From Polytrichum commune (Eukaryota; Streptophyta; Polytrichopsida; Polytrichales; Polytrichaceae), in the NCBI GenBank assembly GCA_950295325.1, contig OX485805.1, forward strand, positions 47,516,758 to 47,580,757: a stretch of 64,000 nucleotides of DNA, written 5' to 3'. Below are positions 1 to 12,300 of this stretch, one piece after another; position 1 is the stretch's first letter; each line of letters opens with the position of its first letter. A program made the translations under genes and the position numbers. Below the pieces are notes generated by a model. It saw nothing but the letters and a program-made list of their open reading frames with translations. It did no database searches and was not told the origin of the DNA.

Positions 1-321
1 GAACTAATGCATCATATCTATCTGCCACTGTGCACCTGTGCAAAATGCCACACCATTTGTGGTGACCTTGGTTTGCATTTGCAATGGTCTACTTGTATGT
101 TAGATCTTGGTTTGAGTTTTGTTTATGCATCACAGTGTTTATTATGGTTGTGCTTTCATGGAATGCATGCAGCAGCTGAGCATGCAAGATCTTGGATGCA
201 GTGCCTTTTAATTCTCTCCTGACCTGGAAATTGGGAGATTTGTCTTTTTGTTTGAAGCTGATGTGCATCACGAGTACATTAATATTGAGCTAAGCCTGAC
301 CTTATTTTTCTCAACTGGCAG

Positions 322-3300
322 TGGTTGGAGCTGGAGTATGGCGAGCTCCTGGAGAATGTAGCGAAGTGGCATCTGCACTGGTTCAAGCACTTCGAAATCG
401 AATTGAAAGGTGGCTGGAATTTTTTTGAATTAAATGCTTCAGGCTTTTTGTCTATAAATACCTGTAATTCTGTTTTAATTTGTTTCAATTTTGTAATTTT
501 TTTTAAAGCTATACTTTAAGGCCAATTTTTTGGTCCTCAGCTCTCATCCATGCTTAAGACATGCCTTTAAAATAATTCAGTTGATCGTTTGGAATTGTGG
601 CTGGCAGTTTTTTCTAATCAGGATCTATTGGTCTTTCTGCAGAGGATTTCGGAGCATGTCTTATGTTCGTTTTGGAGATGTCTTCGTCAAATGTCGTGTG
701 CAAGGTGCAACTGAACTGAATTTAAGGTGAGACATATAGATGCTTTGCATCTGCAATAGCAAAAACTATGTGGATCAATAGTACCATTTCTCTTTGTTGA
801 GCATGTTGGGTGGAATCTCTCTGTGCAATTCCATAGTAGGACCTTGATCATAGTGTTAGTACCTTTTGGATTACCTCTCACCTCATTGCATTGCTATATG
901 TCAAATATTACCTCAGGTTGTCAGAAACTTGTTTCAGCTACTATATGGCTGCTGAAATGGATGTAACTTGGTCCTGTACTCCTGCATTTCTGCAACATAT
1001 TGTATTAGAGTGAAGAGTCAAAATGAACAAATTAGTCACATGAACATCTTACACAATCAGTGACTGCCAAGAGAACAGACAAACTGTGCAGTGATGAACT
1101 TTCTAATCCTTACTTTATGGGTATTGCTGCAGGAAACCACTTCCCAGTTGCGAGCTACTGTTTACAGCAAGCGATGATGCCATCTTTGTGCATGTAGTCG
1201 TGCGCCGAAAGTGCGTAGAGCACCTTGTGAGGCACTCTTAATTAAGCTAGATGCTTGTGTGAGCTTGTGAATACTTTTAGTTGTTCATTTTTGTGACCTG
1301 CATGATAGTGTGTCTGAGAGGGAAGATAGGGTATCAGATGTCTCTGGGCTGAACTTGGTAAGGACGTGAGAACTTTTGTGGAAGGTAGTGGTCGTGGAGT
1401 TTTTTTTGGGCATTCATTTTGGGTGTTTATGGTTTGGAAGGACACAATTGTACAGCTCTGATATCTGGGGCACGAAATGTGTGACAGGAGGGTGCGTCAA
1501 CTTGTAATGGATGATCTGCAAGCAGCTCTTGCTCAGCAAAGATCAAATTTGGGAATTTGTGACAACAGTCTTGCAGGTCCCAGTTCTTATGTATTTTAGC
1601 TTTTTTTTTGAGTAGTGATTGGAGTTTAGCTTGAATTTTCTCGTATTTGTAGATGCGGAAGTTGGATGCTGTGTTTGTATCCTGAGTCCCAAAAGCATCC
1701 CTTAACAGGGACCAGATATTGGGCTCTTGCAGTTATTGTGGCTCCAAGTGGGTCGACTGGTCGTTTGAGTGGCTGCTGTCCAGACGATTTGGTGACTCAG
1801 CTCTACAAAAGGTAGGAAGCATTTGGGTTCATGGGACCCTTTGATATTTTTGCATGGCCTTTGACTTCTGTTATAGCATACTTGTGGTTGATGTCAGTTA
1901 TACTGTGTGCTGTAATATTGCGCTTACTGCAACAAAAGTCCTGCTGGTATGCATAGGAAGTCACTGGCTAAGTGTTGTGGTCAGATAGAGTAAAATACTC
2001 ATACAATGGTTCTCAGCCTAGTGTTATCCTCCTACTTGCCATGACCAAGTTTTTAACAAAATTATATAATAGGAGTGCAAGCCAATTGTCTTAGTTGTGG
2101 ATTAGTGAACCAAAAGACCGTTCTTAGTGACTGAGCCCAAGTAATATTGGTAACCCACTGGTAGAATTCCTTGTCCTTTCCATCACGAGTCTGGACACTA
2201 CCAGCTACATAGATGTAATCCCAAATATACTGGGGAGGAGTGCAGATCCTGGGCTGGCTGGCGTGATTCCTGCGTACAATTTCATCCATGCTGATTAGGG
2301 TTTTCCATATATTGCCCCCTGCTGTCACTGTTGCAGCAAGCTACAGGCGTTCAATGCTTCAACTATCCCATTCCATGTGGTAGGGTCTTCTTCAGCAAGT
2401 GGTACGTCAGCAGCACAGCACCCATGCTATGCAGAAGTTTCACTTGGACAATTACCAGGCAGTATTGGAGCTAGACATACTATATCAGGGGTAAGTGTTC
2501 TACATGGCTGATTTTTTCAATGCCCTCATATCTGATAAATACCTGTAGGGGCCAATGACTTCATATTTTGTAGTCTTCCATAAGAATCAGAATACAAAAG
2601 TATAGAAGGTGCATAATTTGATATTGTTGTGAGTAGCAGTTGCACTGGCTATCAAACTAAGGTATTATTTGACCCACTCTGTTTGGATGTGAACTGCCAG
2701 GCGGAGAAGAAGCAAATCAAAAGATTATCAAATGGAAAAGACAGTGGACATGTGTTGATTTATCCGATGGATGCAGTGCTAGTCCCTATGCGACCAGTCG
2801 TGCCTTGTCACACTTTTCTGCAAAGGTTGTGTCTTTTACAGCTACCGTGCATTTTCTTGTGTATATTACTGGCTCAATGCGAGTTCTTGTTTTCTGGAAG
2901 CTTCATTGAAGTTTTGATTTATCCATTGTACTTGCAGATGTTGGCTTCGAGATTGGGCGGGCACAAACTGGCTAGAAGATGGTGTGGATGAGGAAGTTGT
3001 GCCATCCAATAGGTATTCATTTTGTGGGTTTTATACATGACCACCTTGTCTATGATCGGAAATGTGATGGAAGTTTAGTTCTGCTCATTGGATTTCTCAT
3101 CAGCTGTCTAAATTCTTCACTCAGCATGTCACATGCACCTATGGATGAAGGACCATAGTCCAATGGAAGTTGGTATGAAGTAGTTTACATGATTGTTGTC
3201 TTCAAGAAAATTTGTGCAGATATACTTTTGTGGTCTGACCTTGTCTTTTCTATACGGTTTGCAATTTGTGCTCGTGTAGAAATTTTCTGTCATCTTGTTC

Positions 3301-6300
3301 CAAAGACCACTTCTGAAGATCTGTTTCTGTTTGATTTTCTAATCAATAAACCACTCTCAGATTGTTGAGAAACTCAATTTCTATCCTTCTCTGCAGTGGA
3401 CGAGGAATTAATGATGGAGATGGCCGAGAAAAGTCGACCATCACAGCAGTTGATGCCAATGGTTCTGGTCCAACTTGCAGCAGTGGTGCTGCCATCAGTA
3501 GCAACAGCAGTGGAGGGAGCAGTAGCAGTAGTAGCAGCAGCCAGGGGAGCAGTGGCACATCCAGTTTTAGTGATGGGGATGGAGATGGTATGAAAACATA
3601 TTTGAGGGTTTAGTGTTTATTTATAGAAGAAGTGAAAGTCTGGATCTGCTTTTGTGTAATCCCACAGTCAAACTGTGAAATGATTGTCATATGGCACACT
3701 CTACACATTATCTTGCAACACAATTTTGAAGTGAAGCATACTAAAGCGAAAGAGGTATTGAACAGGTGGTGGTGAGATGGAAGCTGATGCTGAATCTCTT
3801 GGCAGTAAAGCTGCTGGGGCTGTAACATCAAAACGCAACAATATGCGGGCTCCTGCAACACCATCACAGGTGTTGGACTCAGATGCTGCAGACATGAAAA
3901 ATGTACGTATCCTTCTGTTCAAAAACTGACCGTACTATGCCAATAACAGCTGTAAATGTATCATGTAATTTTAGTCTGTAGCTGTCTGTGTGACTGTACT
4001 GCAGAGTGCAAGTCAGTCTCCAGTAAAGGGTTTCTATCCATTTCAGGAATAACACTGCTATCTGTATATGAAAATGAGATGGAACTCCCAATCATTGAGG
4101 TTATGAGTGGAATGGGGTATTTTATAACATTATTTAACAGAGGGGAGGGCACATTTACACATGGAACACATCAAGGCATTCCTTTTGTGGTTATAGGAGG
4201 TGTAGGCTATGGTCTGCGTGCTGTGGAATTCATGCAAATATCTTTGGATGTGCAGGGCACAAAAAGGGGCCGTACAAAATCAATGGCTGGGGTTGCTACT
4301 TCTGATCCACCATCTAAAGCTCTAAAGCGAAGTGGCAGTGTTGGTAATGACATCACAGGACTCATTGATGGCACAATGAATGATAAGAGGGGAGCTGGAT
4401 ATCTTGGTGAACCAAGTGGGTTTGGAGGTGGCATGTCATCCAGCATGGGAGGTGGAACTCCACGAGAAAGTGGGAGCCAGCTTGGAAATCCATGGGACCA
4501 GTGGGATAATGATGGAGGATTAGGTCTGGCGATGAACCTAGGCATGGATATGGGACAAAGTGATGCTGACATCCTAGCTGAATTTGGGGACTTTGGAGAT
4601 TTTTTTGAAGATGATGGACTTGGCTTCGGAGAGGTGAGCTATTTCATCAAGGAAGTGATGTGGTAAGGAATTTGGTGTAAGCAGGCGCAGCTTCATTAGA
4701 AGCTCACTGGTTTGTTCTGTAGACTTCACCGGAAAGGACAGCAAGGTCCACTTCAAGTTGCAGATTCTTTTTAGATTATGGTTTGAAGACCTGATTTTGA
4801 GTAGAATATGGTTCTGAAGAGCAGTAAATTCAAATATCCATGTGTTGGAATTACACAAACTTATTCTGAATTCTTAGAATGAACTTCGAAGCATAGACGC
4901 TTTTAGCTTTTTTGAAATCATTTGAGATCAGGTTTGATTGGAGAAATAAATGTTGGAGTTCTGGATTATGGTGGAGAATGGAGTTTATCATTAGTGAATA
5001 ACCTTGTTGCTCTAGTCATAGAGTAGATATATAATAATCTAGAACTGTATTAGGCCACAAAATTCTATGCAGTGTTGCAAACCATTTTTGGAGGATACCT
5101 ACACGTGATAAGGAAAAGGAAACATGAGATGTCTTGTTCTGTTCCCAATAAATAACTACAGAAAACAATGTAAACTCAGTTTGGGTTGTGTGGCCCTTAA
5201 GGGTTAGGTGTGTGTCAGTACTTGTTATGTATGTATGCTTTTTAGGAAGGCTCAAGACATATCCTTAGACAGTTCATACACGGTTTCTAGAGGTTTGTTT
5301 TTATCAATTATTGTCTAAAGTATGATCTTTTTCACCACTTGACCTAGTATGTTCTGACTTTGTGAATCTCAATTTCTTGTGCAGCCTCCTGATACCGCAG
5401 AGTCTCAGATGTTCCCAATGCCTCCGGAGTATGGAGAGGTTGCCCAGACACCTGGAACTGCTCCTCTAGATGCATCAGATCCCATGGTTCTTCCTATTTT
5501 GGACTTCCCATTTGCAGAGCAGCTTCATGCAATAGACCCTCTACTTGATGGGTCAATGAAACCACTTGGTTATTCTGAAAATTATCTAGTTTCAGCTGGA
5601 GCACAGTCAACTTCCCCAGTTCTAGCTGTTGTTCCTGATTCACGACTAAAGGATGAAGCTTCATTTTATTATGCTCCTGGTTTTGAGCCGATTGAAACAA
5701 CAGGTGTCCTGGATGTGTGCTCAGCTATCTCAAGGTCAGTTTCTTCAGTGATTTCTCATGCTTCACGTAGTACTTCTTGAATCTTCTTACTGAATGACCC
5801 AATTTTCATGTATAAGATAGATTGTTGTCATGTACATTGATTCCAAATTGACTATTTCGCTCAAGGATCTTAGAATCACTGAAGTTGTTCCTTGGTTGAT
5901 AAAGTTCAGGAGTTGCTCCTGTACCATCAGTGGATTCTGTTTTACAATGGAGTTCTCTTTTAGAGGCTTGCATTACTTATTTTTTTTCTATGTTGTACTT
6001 GCTGCAGAGATCCCTACATACCTGAGGTTAAGAAATCAGTCTCCGAGTCTCCTAGTGGAGAACAGTATGTGTATTGTGCAATACCGCCTCCAACTTCCAA
6101 GCTCGAAGGTTCTGATGGTATGAAGGTTGAGAAAATAGGTAATGAGTCTCCGAATGAAGTTGAGGAGACCAAAAAGAAGAAAGAGCCTGATGCTGATTAT
6201 ATACTTGTATCAGGGTCACATATGGCAAAGCAAGGATCAGTAATTGGACAACAGATGATGAAAACAGAAGCTCTTGCAGGTCTGGACGGATCTGCAGGTA

Positions 6301-9300
6301 TGGCCCAAGAAGCATTTAACAAAAGGCTTTTGGATGTCAGTGGTGGTGGTGGTGGTGGTGGTGGTAATGGATTACAGATTCCAGGTGGTGCTTTCACTGC
6401 TTTGTCTCCCTCAACTACAAAAAATAGAGGACGTAAAAGGACACAAGGTCTATCACCAGTCCCTGTCTTGGCAACCGATGTGGAGTGTGCATTACTGCAG
6501 GTGCTGATGTGTCGTTCCCAAGATTCTTCGTCATCTGTGTCAAGCAATGGCTATCATTCAGGTGTGGCCAGCCCTGGCAATGGGATGGGCAGGTCTACAC
6601 CAGTGCCTGGAAAGGACAGCAACTCGGAGATAACACAGGTACTCTCTTTAGTTGCACTGTAAGTACATACATTTGTAGTTTATGTACATTTCAGGATACT
6701 TTAATGTTGGGGCTCATGAGGATGGAGTGGATGGGATTGATTACTACTGCACTAGTTCCGTACGTGCCGTTGACAATGGTTTCTAAGCCACCAAGAAGAG
6801 AGAAATCTGTTGATCCATGTTCCTGAATTTGTTGTTGTCAAAGTGTTCTGCATACCTCATATCTTTCGTTGTTGGTTCTTTCTTTGCTCGTTCGAATTAC
6901 TAAATTTCACTTGTAAATATGTCCGAAGAAGCCACAATTATAGCTCATGCACATTGTAGGATGTTTTAATCTTGGGGCTCATGAGGATGTAGTGGTTTGG
7001 GATTGGTTACTATTATTGCACTACTTCCGTGCATCCTGCCATCAAGAAGAGAGCAATCTGTTGAACCATGTGCCTTTATTTGTTGTCATCAAAGTGTAGT
7101 AGATACTGCATTTCTCGGTTGTGGTTCCTTTCTTTGCTCGTTCCATTACTAAATTCTTCTGTGTAATTTTGGCCAGGTTCAAACTGACAGTCTCACACAG
7201 CTGGGTAGGGGTGTGGCAAAACCTCAGCAAGAGCGGCGGAAAAAGGTACCAGAAAGAATTGCTGGTCATGCTGATGATGACATGCATGATGGTAGCAATC
7301 GAGCTGCTCAAGTAGGTGTATGGCGTCCAGTGGGAGGTCCAAAATCGTTGCAGCAACCTAAGAGCGGTTCTGTAAACAACAGTAATGCTGTTGATTCACG
7401 CATTGTTTCAAACACCACCTCTCCTGTACACCAAGGATTTGATGATCTTGCTACAGGGGTTGCTGCAGCTAGGCAATGTCAGTGGCAGGAAGTACTGGAT
7501 GCTCTTCCTCTCCTGGCTCAGCAAGCGTCTGTTGCAGTGGACGTGGCACTGGACGGGCATTATGGGGACGGCCCATTAGGATGGCTAGCTTCCCAAGAGC
7601 TACAGAGGCTGCAAAACATGTATGGGCCTGGTGGGAGTCATGTAAGTTATGGAGGCATGCTGGCATTGGCGAGCTGCCTTGATCAGTCGGGAGTGGAGAT
7701 ACCAAATTCACTGTCTGCTGAGGTGAGTTGTGATGTCGTGATGTTGTGACATGTCTCTTTTTCCTAACTTGAAAGTGAGGGCATGATGAGTTGAGTCATG
7801 ATTATTCCTCTCAAGGTTTGTGGGCCTTGTGTGGTTACTCCTCTTAATCCAGCGCTTGTATTTGAATGGTAAATGGCAATGCTTGTGGTTATGATTGGAA
7901 ATCAAAAAGACATATGTCAGGATGCTATTGGACTATGTGCGCAGAATATAGACGTTATTCTTAGGTTCAGTAGTGAACATCACAATTGGAAGGCCCTTTG
8001 TGATCATTTAAAGGTGACAAGAGTCTTTCACTTTGACCTCTGATAACTTTTGCATGTTGTGAAACTCTGATTCTGATGAAACCTGAAATGGCAACCCTTG
8101 TGATTTGCAATTGCTAACCAGATGGGACAGTTCCCAATATAATCCAATGGCCAAAACCTGGTTGTGGCGTTGGAATTTGTGCTCACAATAGCTCCACATA
8201 TCTTTAGTGGAGAATCTAACGTTGATATTGATGATCCTCTTACAGATTTCCGCAGCAACAGTTGCCAGCCTTCTCCAGTCTGACGTGCGAGTCGCCATGT
8301 CAAATGCCTTTGGAGAAGCGAGTGCTGATGGTCCTCTTGCTCTACTGGATTGGTGCAGAGGTCGTGTGCAAACCTCAGATTGTGGGGAGAGCACAAATAC
8401 AGACTCCAGGGAAGTGAATAGCACCATTACAGTTGTAGGTGAACCCATTACACCACCACAATCTGGTGGTGGTTTGAAAGGTATGGACATGGAGGACATG
8501 AGACGGAGCAGTAGCAGCAATCGGGCTATTGATTCCTCATCACTCTCAGAACAAACTGATGCTTGCCAAAGACGAGGTTTGGTCGATGACCACTCAGATG
8601 TTTCAGGATATCATGAGCCCACCATTTTAACTCTTCCAACACCTGCCCTGCTTGTTGGGTGAGTCACATTTATCCATATGGAAATTTATGTTTACAGAGA
8701 TTGAAGAATGCCATGTAGTCATTTCGTATATTGCCCTGCCTTAAAACTTTGAATGTCTGGACTATGGACACCCACAAGTAGAGTTATGATAATAATAAAA
8801 GGAGTTAAATTATATTATTTAAAAAAGATTTAATGTTTTTAAACTAAACATTAATTTGTTTGTCACAAAGTTAGCTTGATTCTGAAAAGAAGTTTACATC
8901 AATGTCTATGTATGGTAATTCGCATAGAACTACAGCTCCAGGGAGGGAGCACCACATGAACACTTTATATATATATACATACACATATATATTTATATAT
9001 ACAAATATAGATGTATATTTATTGTCATGGTGTTTGGATGGCAGCTATCAGGATGACTGGTTGAAGACATCTTCAAGCACGCTTCATCTCTGGGAGAAAG
9101 CTCCACTCGAGCCATATGCACTTTCCAAGCAGGTGTTTGTCCTGGGTGCTGTTTGTGTTGGTTTGGATCTTGTAGTATATGTTGAGTCTGTAGCCTGCAT
9201 GGAAATTCTTATGGGAGGAAGGTCATGACTTGTGTAGATGGATGGAATAGATTCCCTCTCAAATTTAACCTAGTTTGCTATTTTTACTGTTCATACGAGC

Positions 9301-12300
9301 GCTTCAATTTGCAAAATAGGTTTCTGACTTTGCCATGAATCAATCTCTTCTATGGATCAATTTTGTGCTTTGGGAATTTTTATTCATTAATTGCATATTT
9401 AATTGCATCACATGAGCCGTGCTTTTGGGTTTTTGCAATAGCCTCTTAGGCAAGTGTAGGGTTTCAAAGTTGAGATCTTGCATCTAAGATTGCTAAATAT
9501 ATGCAAATAGTGTTGTCTACCATGTGTGTAAGAGCATTCACAAATCTACAAATTACCAACATTTTATCACCCTTCTAATAGTTTATGCAGCATATATGGG
9601 AACCCATTCAGTGCAAGCATTTAGTCCTTGAACAAATAGGTTCGAAATAAAATTACTTGCTGTATATTTGAACTCTTGTCAAAAGTGGTCTTTGCAGATG
9701 GTCTAGAAAATGTTCATGCTAATTAAATTTAGGCATTTCTGATGTGGAAAGGTTTTATTCTTCTGTGTTCAGGTTAATTACCATGTAGTATGTCTTGCTT
9801 CAGAGCCACTAGTTACTGCCGCTGTAGACTTCTTTCAACAATTGAGTTCAGGTGTGCCTTCTACCCAAGTCAATAGCTCTACAGTGTTTCTAACAGATAG
9901 TTTTGTTCTTAGTGATTCACTCGATTGGGTCATCATACTATTTCAGAAGTGGTCTAGTGGAATGGCTGGGCTTGAGTTGTTTGCCAAACTGTTATACCTA
10001 TGACAGTAGTTGTTATATGTAAATTGTTTTGGCATAAATATGGTACTTTATCCTCTCAATTGTGGGGAAATAATCTTCAGATGGGAAAGATGTGGTGGTA
10101 CATTGCCTCTGAAATGGTATCCAAAATAGTATTCATGGAAGGGATGCCGTTTTGCATATACCTACCATTTTGCATATTCCGGTTCAGCTTAATGCAATCA
10201 AACTGATTGAAGCTAATGTTTTCCAATGTAAAATTATACTATTTCAAAATGTATGTGTCTTGTATTGAAAGTCGCATATATATATGATCTGTTTATCCTG
10301 ACGTCTATTGTGGTTTTGTTATAATTTGGTGCAGTCTATGAAGTTTGTCGGCTGGGTAATCACATGCCTGTTGGTATGGTTGGGGGCCAGTCAGGGCCTG
10401 TGGCAAGCTCTAGTAAACCAAACCTACCTGGCTTTACGCTGGTGGAATTGCCTGGGGTAACCTACACTCCAAGTCGGGAGGATTATTCTAGTGCATCTTC
10501 ATGGAGCTTGGCAAAAAGTTTTGTAGCTAGCATGGGAGAGAATTGGAGTATGGATGAGTACCGGAAAAGTCTGAGAAAAGTCTGCAAATCCTTGTCCATT
10601 TCACCTGGATCTTCAACAACTCAGCGTGATCCAGAACAAGGACCTTGTACGGTGAGTTCACTTCCAGAATTTTTTTCTAGTTCTCATGTGTAGGTACGTA
10701 GTTAGACATAAAAAGATTGCCTCCATCTGGTTCCTATTGGGGTTAACTTGCTTATGGAGGCTATTTCCAATGTCATGTGTAGTGTTAGTTGTGCATCTGC
10801 TGGAATCTTCTGAATTACTCTATTTGCAATGTCTCTGCAATCCTTTGTTGCCTAAGAGGACAGGAGGGGTTGCATTTTCTGTACCTCCTGCATTTGTTAA
10901 GGCTATACCACCATATTCAATATGCATACATGCAAAGCAAATAAAGTTATGCATTTATTTGATCAACTGTAGAATCTCTAGTTACATGAAAGAGTTGTGC
11001 AGATCCTTGGAGGTCTATCTGCCTAAGACTTTGGACAGATTACTGAACCCATCTTTGTCATGCTTTTCATTGCAGGTTGTCTATGTTGTGTGCCCTGTGT
11101 CTGATCCAGCTGGAATATTGCAAACAATGCTGGATTCTTGCTCAAGTTTGGGTTCGGCAATCACAAGTATAGAACGTGAACAACAAGCAGGGATGGGTGG
11201 AATAGACGAGGATCTACTTTCAAACATCCTGGGGTTCTCGATACCTCGGTTTGCATTACAGTTGGTCACTGCAGAAACAATATTCAAGACTAGCGGCCCT
11301 CAAGTACCTGCTGTTGACGTGTTGAAAGAAGTAGCCTTGGGTGTGTATAATAAAGTTCGTCGTATCCCTCGTCGTCCTCACAAAAATGATAGTGTACAGC
11401 AACCTGGTGTTGGCAGTCTTGGAACTCGTGTACGTGCTGGGATTAGTGCGCCTGCAGCTCTACAGTCAAATGCTTCGATGCCTGGTCTTTGGAAGGACTG
11501 CACCACCCAACGCAGTAGTGGGAGTGCTAATATGAGTACTTTGGACTCGGCTAGCAATCTGGATACTTGGGAGGGTGGTTGGAAACAATCATCAATGCAA
11601 ACTGATGCAGGTCCTTCTCTATTCTATTCTATATTGAAGAGGCTATATTTGTCATAGCATTCTTAATGGTGTAGTGTGTGTTTTCGCTAGAGGAGCATCC
11701 TCAAGAATATACAAATAGTGAGATTCAACATGGCTAGGTCTTTAAGTTGAATCTTAGTAAATGGGAGAAGGTGCTGTCTGGAGATAGGTAACAGTGAGTT
11801 GTCCACTAATGAGAGCTTGCCGCTTGACTATGCTTGGTATTCATGGATGTAATCAATGACCTTGATTCTTGGATTCATTCTTGAAGCTAAATTAGAAAGA
11901 GAATCTCCTTAGACATGCCTAAGAATGCTATGGTAACCTGCTGCTACATTGCCCAGCAGGTGGTAAAGACATAGTTGTAGGCATGGCTGTCTGTGCAAGA
12001 TGAATGGGGCTCGTTGCATTAATTTGTGCAATTGTGTTGCTCTACATATTCATGGTGTTCTTAAATCTTGTTGATTAGTTTTCAAGCATGCAATCTTGGT
12101 GCTTTTTTTTGTTGCTAATGAGAGAATATCACATCAATGACCATGCGCACATTCTTAATGTACCTCGTTCATGTGCCAGGTACTCCTAGTGGTGAATCTA
12201 CACATGATGCTGTTCGATACTTGTATGAACCTGCATTCATCCTGGCAGAGGCTGGCACTCCTGATGCAGGGGTGGGGCTAGCTCCAGCAAGAACAGCTTC

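Noticed and set aside
1-321. An additional MED13 exon at the window start
   Set aside because: No peptide matching the expected preceding MED13 region is seen in any frame; this is read as intron sequence.
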